The position numbers and the translations under genes were made by a program. From contig NZ_SSMC01000001.1 of the NCBI RefSeq assembly GCF_004799345.1, positions 434,001-498,000 of the forward strand: DNA of 64,000 nucleotides, written 5' to 3'. The notes beneath the pieces were generated by a model. The model saw only the letters and a program-made list of their open reading frames with translations. It had not been told where the DNA came from and did no database searches. Origin of the DNA: Robertkochia marina (GTDB taxonomy: Bacteria > Bacteroidota > Bacteroidia > Flavobacteriales > Flavobacteriaceae). Shown piece by piece: positions 18,773 through 27,978 of this stretch. Numbering within the stretch: position 1 is the stretch's first letter; every line of letters starts with the position of its first letter.

Positions 18773-20200
18773 TTAAATCTCAGTAACTCTCAGGGTATTT
18801 ACCATCCCCTTCGCTTTGATCGGCATGGCTGCGAGACTAACGATCATATCGCCCTTCTCAAGAAATCCGCGATCTTTAGCCATAATGTTCACATCTTCAA
18901 TGGTCTGATCGGTACTTACGAATTTATCGTAATAAAAGGCATTCACCCCCCAAAGTAAACTGAGTTGGGTTAAGATCCGTTTATTAGAGGTAAACACCAA
19001 AATATGCGATTTTGGTCTCCAGGCCGAGATCTGAAAGGCTGTGTACCCACTATTGGTCAGGGTAGAAATCACTTTAGCATTGATCTCATTAGCCATGGTT
19101 GCAGCATGGTAACATATGGCTTTTGTAATATATCTTTTGGTCTTAATATGCGGCGGTTCCTGAGGCACTTTGATCAGGGGAGAATGCTCTACGCTGGATA
19201 TGATACTTGACATTTTCTCGATCACCTGTACCGGATACGACCCCACAGAAGTCTCTCCTGAAAGCATCACCGCATCGGCTCCATCCATTACTGAATTAGC
19301 CACATCATTCACCTCGGCCCTGGTAGGTGTCAGGCTGGAGATCATGGTCTCCATCATCTGTGTGGCAATGATCACAGGAATCCTGGCCTTTTTGGCACGC
19401 AGTACTAATTGCTTTTGTACCAAAGGAACTTCGTGTGCCGGGATCTCTACCCCCAGATCACCCCGAGCCACCATAAGACCATCGCAATAAGCAACGATCT
19501 TATCTATATTCTCAACGGCTTCGGGCTTTTCTATTTTTGCAACAATAGGGATCTTGTATTTGGAGTGCTCCTCTATGAGCTTCTGCAGGTCCATCAGATC
19601 TGCAGAATGCCTTACAAAAGAAAGGGCGATCCAATCGACCTCCTGAGCGCAGGCAAATTTAGCGTCCTTAATATCCTTTTTTGTAAGCGCAGGGAGAGAA
19701 ATATTCGTATTTGGCAGGTTGACCCCTTTTTTGGATCTGAGCGGGCCACCCTGAATTACTTTGGCCTTAACTTGTTTCACCTTATCGGTACCGGTAACCT
19801 CAAAGATGAGCTTCCCGTCATCAAGGAGAATACGCTCACCGGGGTTCACATCTCTCGGAAACTCCTTGTAGTTCATATACACCCTTTCGGCTGTACCTTC
19901 AAAGGGCTCTCCTGTTTCAAAAATGATCTCATCTCCGGGATTCACGATCACATCTTCCTTCATCACCCCTACACGGAGTTTCGGCCCCTGCAGGTCGGCA
20001 AGAATCGCCGTATTAAAATTGAATTCCTCATTTAATTCGCGAATAAGACGTATTCTTTCTTCCACATCGCTGTAATCGGCGTGAGAAAAGTTAATCCTAA
20101 ACACATTTACACCGGCCTCCATCATTTCTTTCAGGGTTTCCCTGGTACTGGTTGACGGCCCTAATGTTGCTACTATTTTCGTTTTCTTCCTTTTAGGCAT
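18773..20200 (-). CDS. pyk: Pyruvate kinase
   Basis: Pyk turns phosphoenolpyruvate and ADP into pyruvate and ATP, the last step of glycolysis. The 475-residue protein shows TKIVATLGPS (residues 6-15), FRINFSHA (33-40), the active-site VAKIEKPEAV (about 220-229), MVARGDLGVE (about 243-252) and TRAEVNDVANSVMDGADAVMLSGETS. All catalytic segments are present. Its start overlaps the end of the IPExxxVDY gene by 8 bp, so the two form one minus-strand operon. That pairing is common in the phylum. Confidence 0.97.
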   Translation of the reverse strand: MPKRKKTKIVATLGPSTSTRETLKEMMEAGVNVFRINFSHADYSDVEERIRLIRELNEEFNFNTAILADLQGPKLRVGVMKEDVIVNPGDEIIFETGEPFEGTAERVYMNYKEFPRDVNPGERILLDDGKLIFEVTGTDKVKQVKAKVIQGGPLRSKKGVNLPNTNISLPALTKKDIKDAKFACAQEVDWIALSFVRHSADLMDLQKLIEEHSKYKIPIVAKIEKPEAVENIDKIVAYCDGLMVARGDLGVEIPAHEVPLVQKQLVLRAKKARIPVIIATQMMETMISSLTPTRAEVNDVANSVMDGADAVMLSGETSVGSYPVQVIEKMSSIISSVEHSPLIKVPQEPPHIKTKRYITKAICYHAATMANEINAKVISTLTNSGYTAFQISAWRPKSHILVFTSNKRILTQLSLLWGVNAFYYDKFVSTDQTIEDVNIMAKDRGFLEKGDMIVSLAAMPIKAKGMVNTLRVTEI

Positions 20201-20678
20201 TCGCTAAAAAAATTAAATTATCCTTAGATTTCAATCGGTCAGTATCGACCTCATACGCCGTGATCAGTCCCGGCAAATGCTTTATCTTTTTTAAAATATC
20301 AAGAACCGGCGGCATACCTCCTTCGCCATCATCAATTTTTAGAAGATGATCTACTTTGGGATATTCCGGCAGCACGTAATAGGTTCTCTCAGCCACAGGG
20401 CCTCCGAACATATCCGGAACCACCTCCCGGCTTTTTTGCACCACACTGGCCTTATTGGCCACCAGGTGCCATTGCAGATCGGACCTTTTTTCATAGGCTT
20501 GATACGTCTCAAAAGTCACCCGATCATACAACACCAGGTCTTTTCTCGGCCTGTGAAGCTGAAGACCCAACAACCCATTTAAAAAATAGGCTAATCGATA
20601 AGAATCGAGGGAACTGTGGATGGCGATCAAGGCATAGCTGTCGTCAAAAAAATCATCCGTTAACTTGTAGACGGTCAT
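20193..20678 (-). CDS. IPExxxVDY family protein
   Basis: The 161-residue protein carries LPEYPKVDHLLKI (residues 102-114), the variant of the short IPExxxVDY motif that names this Bacteroidota family. It has no signal peptide or membrane helix, and no biochemical function is known. It overlaps pyk and shares its promoter, which hints at a link to central metabolism without proving one. Confidence 0.85.
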   Translation of the reverse strand: MTVYKLTDDFFDDSYALIAIHSSLDSYRLAYFLNGLLGLQLHRPRKDLVLYDRVTFETYQAYEKRSDLQWHLVANKASVVQKSREVVPDMFGGPVAERTYYVLPEYPKVDHLLKIDDGEGGMPPVLDILKKIKHLPGLITAYEVDTDRLKSKDNLIFLANA

Positions 20679-20699
20679 AAATGATCATACAATCTCGTA

Positions 20700-20730
20700 T
20701 AAAGATACTGCTACTTCAACTACTTAGCAA
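20700..20730 (-). promoter_or_regulatory. Promoter of the IPExxxVDY-pyk operon
   Basis: On the minus strand a TTG (20728-20730) lies 20 nt before TATCTTTA (20700-20707), about 22 bp ahead of the first ATG. This fits the Bacteroidota pattern TTG-N19-TAnnTTTG with A in the last position, the same variant seen before the small-RNA array units. Confidence 0.5.
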
Positions 20731-20776
20731 CTTTTAATATTGTAAGGGAGGTGAAAAATCTACGAAATCGTTGGAG

Positions 20777-21517
20777 TTACAGCACTCGATCGATCTTAGA
20801 TTGCAAGGCGTAGTAAGCTCTTCTTGCCGCACTTTCCTCGGCTTTCTTTTTAGAAGTTGCCCGGCCTTTGGCTACCAATTTCTTATCAATAAAGAGCTTT
20901 ACCCCGAAATGCTTCTGATCGTCATTCCCATCATCTTCAAAGACGTCAAAGAGGAATGACTTCTTTTCCTTCTGGCAATACTCAATGATCAGACTTTTAT
21001 AACTTATGATCTTACCTTCCAGTTGCTCGATATCCACATAGGGCTCTATCACCCGACTTTCAATAAAACGCTGGCAAAATTCATACCCTCTGTCCAGGTA
21101 GATCGCCCCGACCAGGGCTTCGAAAACATTGCCATGAATATTATCGCCGAAGTTATCTTTATTGATCTTGCTCTCTACAAAATCCAATAGCCTGAGGTCC
21201 TTTCCAAGTTCGTTCAGATGCTCACGACTAACCACCTTGGAACGCATTTTGGTTAGATACCCTTCATCTCCTGAAGGCACTTCATTAAATAGAAAATGTG
21301 AAATGATAGAACTCAACATGGCGTCGCCCAGAAACTCCAAGCGTTCATAATTCACTGAATTACCTTTAGCATCCTTACGATTCATGGATCGATGGGTGAA
21401 TGCTTTTTTGTAATAACGAATCTCCCTGGGCTTAAATCCCAGGATATTTGTGAGTTCCAAAAAAAAATCCCCGCCTTGAGTAGACCGGGAATTTAATATT
21501 TTACGAATGAATTTCAT
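20777..21517 (-). CDS. rnc: Ribonuclease III
   Basis: RNase III cleaves double-stranded RNA in rRNA and mRNA processing. The 246-residue protein has the catalytic signature ERLEFLGDA (residues 58-66), the second acidic cluster in FEALVGAIYLDRGY, and a C-terminal dsRNA-binding domain ending in ATSKKKAEESAARRAY. It follows fabF by 16 bp in the usual acpP-fabF-rnc order. Confidence 0.96.
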   Translation of the reverse strand: MKFIRKILNSRSTQGGDFFLELTNILGFKPREIRYYKKAFTHRSMNRKDAKGNSVNYERLEFLGDAMLSSIISHFLFNEVPSGDEGYLTKMRSKVVSREHLNELGKDLRLLDFVESKINKDNFGDNIHGNVFEALVGAIYLDRGYEFCQRFIESRVIEPYVDIEQLEGKIISYKSLIIEYCQKEKKSFLFDVFEDDGNDDQKHFGVKLFIDKKLVAKGRATSKKKAEESAARRAYYALQSKIDRVL

Positions 21518-21533
21518 TCAGTTGGATTGACGA

Positions 21534-22784
21534 CTAGTCCAATTTCTTAAACAGGACACAAGCATTATGCCCTCCAAACCCGAACGTATTACTCATAGCA
21601 ACCTTCATATCGCGTTTTTGAGCCTTATTCAGGGTTAAATTGAGTTCCGGATCGATGTTCTCATCTACGGTCTCATGATTGATCGTAGGAGGCACAACAC
21701 CGTGCTCTAAAGAAAGAATGGAAGCAATAGCCTCAACTGCACCAGCCGCACCCAGCAGGTGTCCGGTCATTGACTTGGTAGAGTTGATATTCAGGTTTTT
21801 GGCATGATCACCAAACACCTTTCCGATCGCTTTCAATTCAGCTACATCTCCCAGAGGGGTCGATGTACCGTGGGTATTAATAGCATCCACGTCTTCCGGC
21901 TTCATTCCGGCATTTCTCAAACAGTTCTGCATTACAGCAACCACTCCGATCCCTTCAGGATGCGGTGCGGTCATATGGTAGGCATCAGAAGACAGCCCAC
22001 CGCCTACAACTTCTGCGTAGATCTTGGCGCCCCTGGCCTTTGCGTGCTCGTATTCTTCAAGCACCAGCGCTCCAGACCCTTCACCAAGTACAAATCCGTC
22101 ACGGTTGGCGTCAAAAGGTCTTGAGGCGGTTTGAGGGTCATCATTACGGGTACTCATGGCATGCATGGCGTTAAAACCTCCCATTCCCGCAGCCGTAACT
22201 GCAGCTTCAGAACCTCCGGTGATCACCACATCGGTATGCCCTAAGCGAATAGAATTAAGGGCATCGATAATGGCATTTGCCGAAGATGCACATGCCGATA
22301 CAGTCGTATAGTTTGGCCCCATGAAACCGTACTTTATGGAGATCAGACCCGGCGCTATATCAGCGATCATTTTTGGGATAAAGAAAGGATTAAACCGAGG
22401 AGTTCCATCGCCTTTGGCGTAGTTCATCACCTCTTCCTGGAAGGTCTCCAGACCTCCGATCCCTGCTCCCCAGATCACTCCTACACGATATTTATCGATC
22501 TTTTCAAGATCCAGCTGAGAATCATCCATAGCCTCTTTGGCCGTAACCATGGCATACTGGGCGAAACGATCCATTCTGCGAACCTCTTTACGATCTATAA
22601 AATCGGTCGGGTCAAAGTTCTTGATCTCACATGCGAATTGGGTTTTAAAATTCGAAGCATCAAAGTGGGTAACAGGGGCAGCCCCGCTTTTACCGCTTTT
22701 TAATCCCTCCCAATATTCTTCAATATTATTACCGATGGGGGTTAATGCTCCTAATCCGGTTACAACAACTCGCTTAAGTTCCAT
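21534..22784 (-). CDS. fabF: 3-oxoacyl-[acyl-carrier-protein] synthase II
   Basis: FabF condenses malonyl-ACP with acyl-ACP in fatty-acid elongation. The 416-residue protein has the full Cys-His-His triad: Cys165 (VSACASS), His305 (NTHGTSTP) and His342 (TGHLLGAAG). The length and all motifs are normal. It lies 103 bp downstream of acpP with a large hairpin in between. Confidence 0.97.
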   Translation of the reverse strand: MELKRVVVTGLGALTPIGNNIEEYWEGLKSGKSGAAPVTHFDASNFKTQFACEIKNFDPTDFIDRKEVRRMDRFAQYAMVTAKEAMDDSQLDLEKIDKYRVGVIWGAGIGGLETFQEEVMNYAKGDGTPRFNPFFIPKMIADIAPGLISIKYGFMGPNYTTVSACASSANAIIDALNSIRLGHTDVVITGGSEAAVTAAGMGGFNAMHAMSTRNDDPQTASRPFDANRDGFVLGEGSGALVLEEYEHAKARGAKIYAEVVGGGLSSDAYHMTAPHPEGIGVVAVMQNCLRNAGMKPEDVDAINTHGTSTPLGDVAELKAIGKVFGDHAKNLNINSTKSMTGHLLGAAGAVEAIASILSLEHGVVPPTINHETVDENIDPELNLTLNKAQKRDMKVAMSNTFGFGGHNACVLFKKLD

Positions 22785-22819
22785 AGAAAAGAATTTATTG
22801 TTCTAAAACAATTGAAAAA

Positions 22820-22868
22820 CTACCAAAAAAATTTATTCATGCAAAAAGCATGAATAAATTTTTGGTAG
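22820..22868 (-). terminator. Terminator-like hairpin between acpP and fabF
   Basis: A long inverted repeat reads CTACC, an A-rich stretch and TTTATTCATGC on one arm, with the complement on the other. Its 11-bp core stem (TTTATTCATGC / GCATGAATAAA, loop TTTTT on the minus strand) is followed by seven T. Placed after acpP and before fabF, it probably ends or stabilises most acpP transcripts and lets some read into fabF-rnc. Confidence 0.7.
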
Positions 22869-22887
22869 TAAGCCTTATAGGTAGTTC

Positions 22888-23121
22888 TTATTTTGCTTCT
22901 TCGATATATTTGATCGCTTGACCAACAGTGGCAATGTTTTCCGCCTGATCATCCGGAATCTGGATATCAAATTCCTTTTCAAATTCCATAATAAGCTCAA
23001 CAGTATCCAGAGAATCTGCTCCGAGATCGTTGGTGAAGCTTGCTTCTGCAACTACTTCATTCTCATCAACACCTAATTTGTCTACGATGATCGCTTTTAC
23101 TCTTGATGCAATGTCTGACAT
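22888..23121 (-). CDS. acpP: Acyl carrier protein
   Basis: The 77-residue acidic protein carries the phosphopantetheine site [17 protein letters not shown], with the modified serine at residue 37. It holds growing acyl chains in fatty-acid synthesis. It is first in the acpP-fabF-rnc operon and has a consensus promoter 30 bp upstream. Confidence 0.98.
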   Translation of the reverse strand: MSDIASRVKAIIVDKLGVDENEVVAEASFTNDLGADSLDTVELIMEFEKEFDIQIPDDQAENIATVGQAIKYIEEAK

Positions 23122-23151
23122 AATTTGTTTGTTTTAAAATTTAATTGTTGG

Positions 23152-23159
23152 CAAAAATA
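23152..23159 (-). promoter_or_regulatory. -7 element of the acpP promoter
   Basis: TATTTTTG on the minus strand is a perfect TAnnTTTG Bacteroidota -7 box, ending 31 bp before the acpP ATG. The -33 region is T-rich without a clear TTG. Confidence 0.6.
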
Positions 23160-23303
23160 AAAAACTTTGGTTATAAAAAAGGTTTTATCAATAAAAGTTA
23201 CCTTTAAAGATAATAATTTTTACACCAATGATTTAGGACCCTGAGCTTCTCTTTATGGAATATTATTCTTTTTTTTGCCTTAGCATATATCCACCGAATT
23301 CTC

Positions 23304-23870
23304 ATGAAAAGTATCGTCATCTTCGCCTCCGGTTCAGGCACCAATGCAGAAAACATTATTCGTTATTTCCAGGATTCTGAAAAAGCACGGGTTAGCCTGG
23401 TGTTATCTAATAAAAAGGAGGCAAAAGTACTTGACCGCGCCAGAGAACTTCATGTTAGTGCCATGAGCTTTAACCGCGAGGCCATGAGCAACGGTGTGGT
23501 TACGGCTTTACTAAGCGCCCTGCAGCCTGACCTGATCGTTCTTGCCGGTTACCTCTGGAAGATCCCTGAAAGCCTGATCCATGAATTTGAGGGTCGGATA
23601 ATAAATATCCACCCCGCCCTTTTACCTGCTTACGGAGGAAAGGGCATGTATGGCATGAACGTTCACAAGGCCGTGATCGAGGATCGACAGAAGGAGAGTG
23701 GTATCACCATACATTACGTCAATGAGCATTACGATGAAGGCGGCATTATTTTCCAGGCCAGAACTGCCATAGAAACAAAGGATGATGCAGAGTGCCTGGC
23801 CGGGAAGATACATCAGCTCGAATACACCCATTACCCCAGGATCATCGAAAACCTATTGGATGAAAAATAA
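23304..23870 (+). CDS. purN: Phosphoribosylglycinamide formyltransferase
   Basis: PurN transfers formyl from 10-formyltetrahydrofolate to GAR in purine synthesis. The 188-residue protein has the phosphate-binding FASGSGTNAENI (residues 7-18) and the catalytic trio Asn101, His103 (NIHPALLPAYGG) and Asp144 (HYDEGG). It is divergent from acpP and its last codons overlap rnhA by 11 bp. Confidence 0.96.
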   Translation: MKSIVIFASGSGTNAENIIRYFQDSEKARVSLVLSNKKEAKVLDRARELHVSAMSFNREAMSNGVVTALLSALQPDLIVLAGYLWKIPESLIHEFEGRIINIHPALLPAYGGKGMYGMNVHKAVIEDRQKESGITIHYVNEHYDEGGIIFQARTAIETKDDAECLAGKIHQLEYTHYPRIIENLLDEK

Positions 23871-24333
23871 CAGTCAGGTACATATATATACAGACGGAGC
23901 TTCAAGAGGTAATCCCGGACCAGGAGGTTATGGCATTGTGATGGAATGGGTTGGAAAGCCTTACAAAAAGGAATTTTCGGAAGGGTTCAAAAAGACCACT
24001 AACAACCGTATGGAGCTTTTAGCGGTTATCGAAGCCTTAAAAAAATTGAAATACCCCAATACCCGGGTTACCGTTTTCAGCGACTCGAAATATGTGGTCG
24101 ATGCTGTAAACAAAGGATGGGTATTTAACTGGGAACGTAAAGGGTTTAAAGACAAAAAAAACCCTGATCTGTGGATAAAATTTTTAAAAGAGTACCGCAA
24201 ACATAAGGTTGCCATGCAGTGGGTAAAAGGCCACAATGACCACCCCCAGAATGAGCGCTGTGATGCCCTCGCCGTAAAAGCTTCCCAGGGCGATAACCTC
24301 CCTCCCGACTCCGGGTTCGACTCCCAGGACTAA
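23860..24333 (+). CDS. rnhA: Ribonuclease HI
   Basis: RNase HI cuts RNA in RNA-DNA hybrids. The 157-residue protein has the full DEDD set: Asp12 (YTDGASRGNPGPGG), Glu52 (NNRMELLA), Asp75 (FSDSKYVV) and Asp135 (NERCDALA). The frame opens 26 codons earlier inside purN. The ATG at 23860 is chosen because the catalytic strand should begin within about ten residues. Confidence 0.96.
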   Translation: MKNNSQVHIYTDGASRGNPGPGGYGIVMEWVGKPYKKEFSEGFKKTTNNRMELLAVIEALKKLKYPNTRVTVFSDSKYVVDAVNKGWVFNWERKGFKDKKNPDLWIKFLKEYRKHKVAMQWVKGHNDHPQNERCDALAVKASQGDNLPPDSGFDSQD

Positions 24334-24363
24334 AGCAAGACCCTGGATTTCAGATCAATATTG

Positions 24364-24371
24364 TATTTTTG
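24364..24371 (+). promoter_or_regulatory. -7 element before the START-domain gene
   Basis: TATTTTTG, a perfect TAnnTTTG box, ends 17 bp before the ATG at 24389. No clear TTG is seen at the expected upstream spacing. Confidence 0.5.
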
Positions 24372-24388
24372 GCAAAAATTGCCCTTAT

Positions 24389-24988
24389 ATGATACAGCGT
24401 CGGATTTTATGCATATGCCTTTTATCCTTCGGCCTGCTCCAGGCTCAGGAATGGCAGCTTCAAAAAAAATCAGACCATATTAAGGTCTACACCCGCCAAC
24501 TCGACTCGACACAATTTAATGAATACAAGGCTGTACTGACCGCAAAAACCACCCCGGAAAAAGCCTTGAAAGTGATCTGTGATGGCGACCGTTTATGGGA
24601 GTGGAATCACAAAACCGCTAAGAGCGAAGAGGTGTTGTCGTACAATGACAGCACTTTTGTGATCTGGATGTTAAACGATCTTCCCTGGCCACTCAGGGAC
24701 CGTGAAAATCTCTCCCTCATCAAAGTCAGCGAACCCCGCCCCGGGAACTACTATGTTGACATCAGCCCGGCAGATAACAGCCTAAGAAAAACCCCGGAAG
24801 ATGTTATTCGAACCACAAGGTTTAAAGGACATTGGAAAATACGTGCACTGCGCAACGGAATGGTAGAGGTTACCCAGCAACTTTACGGCGATCCGAACGG
24901 GATAATTCCCGCATGGTTACTGAACTCCATCATCACCAATGTGCCCTTTCATTCTTTTGAAAATCTGAAAGTAATACTGGAAAACTAG
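24389..24988 (+). CDS. Exported START-domain (lipid-transfer-like) protein
   Basis: The 199-residue protein has a signal peptide (RRILCICLLSFGLLQAQ) and then a START-like domain: WQLQKKSDHIKVYTRQ, NDLPWPLRDREN (about residues 92-103) and GHWKIRALRNGMVEVTQQLYGDPNG. START proteins bind hydrophobic ligands such as lipids. The ligand here is unknown and the protein probably acts in the periplasm. It appears to be transcribed alone. Confidence 0.8.
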   Translation: MIQRRILCICLLSFGLLQAQEWQLQKKSDHIKVYTRQLDSTQFNEYKAVLTAKTTPEKALKVICDGDRLWEWNHKTAKSEEVLSYNDSTFVIWMLNDLPWPLRDRENLSLIKVSEPRPGNYYVDISPADNSLRKTPEDVIRTTRFKGHWKIRALRNGMVEVTQQLYGDPNGIIPAWLLNSIITNVPFHSFENLKVILEN

Positions 24989-24991
24989 CCT

Positions 24992-24999
24992 TATATTTG
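24992..24999 (+). promoter_or_regulatory. -7 element of the pfkB-purF-like operon
   Basis: TATATTTG, a perfect TAnnTTTG box, starts three bases after the START gene stop and ends 15 bp before the next ATG. Confidence 0.6.
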
Positions 25000-25014
25000 C
25001 AAAAAATTTAATGC

Positions 25015-25941
25015 ATGGGAAAATTACTTATTGTTGGTACCGTTGCCTTTGACGCTATTGAAACACCATTTGGAAAAACCGATAAAATACTGGGAGGTGC
25101 AGCCACTTTTATAGGGCTCGCCGCCTCAAATTTTGAAATTGATTCGGCCATAGTGTCTGTAGTGGGCGATGATTTTCCCGACAAACACCTCAAACTGTTA
25201 ACAGACCGCAAGATAGATATCTCTGCAGTGGAAATTGTTGAAGGAGGGAAGACCTTTTTCTGGAAAGGGAAGTACATGAACGACCTTAATGTAAGAGAGA
25301 CCCTGGACACACAACTCAATGTACTGGCAGATTTCAAACCTGTGGTTCCTGCCCAATACACCGAATCGGAGATCCTTATGTTAGGAAACCTGCATCCCAA
25401 CGTCCAACTAGGCGTGATTGATCAAATGGAAACCAAACCTGCTCTTACCATACTTGACACTATGAACTTCTGGATGGATAATACCCCGGAGGAGTTGAAG
25501 GAGGTAATCAGAAAGGTTGACGTGATCACCATTAATGATGAAGAAGCCAGACAGCTTTCCGGAGAGTACTCTCTGGTAAATGCCGCGGCAAAAATTCATG
25601 AAATGGGACCTAAATATGTGGTGATCAAAAAAGGAGAACACGGGGCATTATTATTCCACAATGAAAACATATTTTTTGCTCCGGCTCTGCCGTTAAAAGA
25701 GATCTTTGACCCTACCGGAGCAGGAGACACCTTTGCCGGTGGTTTTGCAGGCTATCTTGCTGCATCAAAAGATTATTCTTTCGAGAACATGAAAAATGCA
25801 GTTATTCACGGTTCTAACCTGGCCTCTTTTTCGGTAGAAAAATTTGGAACTGAACGTATGGAGACCCTTAAAAAAACCGAGATCAACCGCAGATTGCAGC
25901 AATTTAAAGACCTTACACAATTCGATATAAAGCTAGCCTGA
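25015..25941 (+). CDS. PfkB-family carbohydrate/nucleoside kinase
   Basis: The 308-residue protein shows the PfkB pattern: an N-terminal VGTVAFDAIETPFG, GGAATFIGLAAS (about residues 28-39) and the C-terminal anion hole DPTGAGDTFAGGFAGY (about 235-250) with the catalytic aspartate. Family members phosphorylate ribose, adenosine, fructose and similar. The PurF-like gene 37 bp downstream suggests a substrate in ribose or purine salvage, for example adenosine. That is inference. Confidence 0.88.
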   Translation: MGKLLIVGTVAFDAIETPFGKTDKILGGAATFIGLAASNFEIDSAIVSVVGDDFPDKHLKLLTDRKIDISAVEIVEGGKTFFWKGKYMNDLNVRETLDTQLNVLADFKPVVPAQYTESEILMLGNLHPNVQLGVIDQMETKPALTILDTMNFWMDNTPEELKEVIRKVDVITINDEEARQLSGEYSLVNAAAKIHEMGPKYVVIKKGEHGALLFHNENIFFAPALPLKEIFDPTGAGDTFAGGFAGYLAASKDYSFENMKNAVIHGSNLASFSVEKFGTERMETLKKTEINRRLQQFKDLTQFDIKLA

Positions 25942-25978
25942 TCGGCATACGCCAAAGGCTTCAATTAACAAGAAACCC

Positions 25979-27877
25979 ATGAGTGACGCTATTAAACATG
26001 AATGCGGGATCGCACTAGTAAGATTACGTAAACCTTTAGAGTATTACCAGGAAAAGTACGGAACCGCATTTTACGGCATCAATAAGATGTACCTGATGAT
26101 GGAGAAACAGCACAATCGTGGTCAGGACGGTGCCGGTTTTGCCAGCATCAAAATGAATATGCTTCCCGGTGAGCGCTATATGAGCCGTGTACGCTCTAAT
26201 CAAGCCCAACCCATCCAGGACATTTTCCAGCAGATCAACTCCAGAATCAATGAGGTTTTACTGGAGCATCCCGAATACAAAGACGATGTGGAGGTTTTAA
26301 AGAAAAACATGCCTTACCTGGGCGAATTGATGCTTGGACACGTGAGGTACGGTACTTTTGGAAAAAACAGCATTGAAAGCGTTCACCCATTCCTTAGACA
26401 GAACAATTGGATGCACCGTAATCTTATCGTTGCCGGAAACTTTAACATGACCAATGTTAATGAGCTTTTCGACAACCTGATCAGACTTGGGCAGCATCCA
26501 AAAGAAAAGGCTGACACCATCACGGTAATGGAGAAGATCGGTCATTTTTTAGACGATGCCGTTGCCAAGCTTTACAAGGAAGTTAAAAAAGAAGGGTATT
26601 CTAAAATGGAAGCCTCCCCTATCATTGCCGACCGCCTGAACGTTGCGAAAATTTTAAGGAGAGCAGCGAAAAACTGGGATGGCGGCTATGCCATGGCCGG
26701 ACTAATTGGTCATGGAGATGCCTTTGTTTTAAGAGACCCAGCCGGTATTCGTCCGGCGTATTACTACCAGGATGAAGAAGTAGTGGTGGTTGCATCAGAA
26801 CGACCCGTAATTCAAACGGTATTTGATGTAGAATTTGACACCGTTAAAGAATTGGACCCCGGAAAGGCCATTATCATTAAAAAAGACGGCAGTGTAAAAA
26901 CCAAGAGAATCCTTGAACCTCTTGAGCGCAAGGCCTGTTCTTTTGAAAGAATATATTTTTCAAGAGGGTCAGATGCTGAGATCTACCAGGAACGTAAAGA
27001 CCTGGGGAAATTACTTTTCCCGAAGATCCTGGAAAGCGTAGATCAGAACCTTGAGAATACGGTATTCTCTTATATTCCAAATACAGCAGAAACGTCTTTC
27101 TACGGGATGGTACAGGAGGCTCAAACCTACCTCAATAAGAGAAAGGAAGAAAAAATTCTGGCCGGAAAAGAAACGCTCACACCTGAAGAACTGAATAAAA
27201 TTCTCAATATGCGACCCCGAATTGAAAAGGTCGCCATTAAAGATGCTAAACTGAGAACCTTTATTACAGAAGACAGCAGCAGAGACGACCTGGTTGCCCA
27301 CGTATATGACATTACTTACGGTTCAGTAAAACCCTCAGACAACCTGGTTATCATAGACGACAGTATAGTCAGGGGTACGACTCTAAAGAAGAGTATCCTA
27401 AGAATATTAGACAGACTGCACCCAAAACAGATCGTGGTAGTTTCTTCTGCACCACAGATCCGATACCCGGATTGCTACGGTATTGACATGGCCCGCCTGG
27501 AAGACCTTGTTGCCTTTCGTGCAGCCCTGGAACTTCACAAGGACAGAGGCACCTATTATAAGGTTGATGAAGTTTACGAGAAGTGCCTGGCCCAGGTAGA
27601 CTTTGAAGACAAAGAAGTAGTTAATGCCGTTAAAGAAATTTACGAACCTTTTACTGACGACGAGATCTCAGAAAAAATTTCGGAGATCCTGGCTCCTGAA
27701 GGTATTAATGCCGAGGTCAAAATTCTTTATCAAACGGTTGACAACCTGCACAAAGCGTGTCCGCACAATCTTGGAGACTGGTATTTTACAGGAGATTACC
27801 CGACTCCAGGAGGAAACCGCGTAGTTAACAGGGCTTTTATCAACTTTTATGAAGGAATAAAAGAACGGGCTTATTAA
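25979..27877 (+). CDS. Long amidophosphoribosyltransferase (PurF-like) with N-terminal glutaminase
   Basis: The 632-residue protein is a class II glutamine amidotransferase joined to a phosphoribosyltransferase. Glutaminase motifs are Cys9 (HECGIALV), NRGQDGAG (46-53), HVRYGT (121-126) and LRDPAGIRP (251-259). The PRPP motif VIIDDSIVRGTT is at 457-468. Canonical PurF makes phosphoribosylamine for purine synthesis and is about 470-510 residues. This one is over 100 longer, with extra sequence around residues 165-215 and 380-430 and at the C-terminus. Cys9 must be exposed by removal of eight residues. It may be a second, specialised PurF, since many Bacteroidota carry two. Confidence 0.85.
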   Translation: MSDAIKHECGIALVRLRKPLEYYQEKYGTAFYGINKMYLMMEKQHNRGQDGAGFASIKMNMLPGERYMSRVRSNQAQPIQDIFQQINSRINEVLLEHPEYKDDVEVLKKNMPYLGELMLGHVRYGTFGKNSIESVHPFLRQNNWMHRNLIVAGNFNMTNVNELFDNLIRLGQHPKEKADTITVMEKIGHFLDDAVAKLYKEVKKEGYSKMEASPIIADRLNVAKILRRAAKNWDGGYAMAGLIGHGDAFVLRDPAGIRPAYYYQDEEVVVVASERPVIQTVFDVEFDTVKELDPGKAIIIKKDGSVKTKRILEPLERKACSFERIYFSRGSDAEIYQERKDLGKLLFPKILESVDQNLENTVFSYIPNTAETSFYGMVQEAQTYLNKRKEEKILAGKETLTPEELNKILNMRPRIEKVAIKDAKLRTFITEDSSRDDLVAHVYDITYGSVKPSDNLVIIDDSIVRGTTLKKSILRILDRLHPKQIVVVSSAPQIRYPDCYGIDMARLEDLVAFRAALELHKDRGTYYKVDEVYEKCLAQVDFEDKEVVNAVKEIYEPFTDDEISEKISEILAPEGINAEVKILYQTVDNLHKACPHNLGDWYFTGDYPTPGGNRVVNRAFINFYEGIKERAY

Positions 27878-27978
27878 TGGTTTTGTCATAAGCAAACGTC
27901 GACATGCATTTTATCGGATTATTTTGCGCTTTATCCGATTATTAATATTTATCCCACCCCATGACATTATCTTTATGT

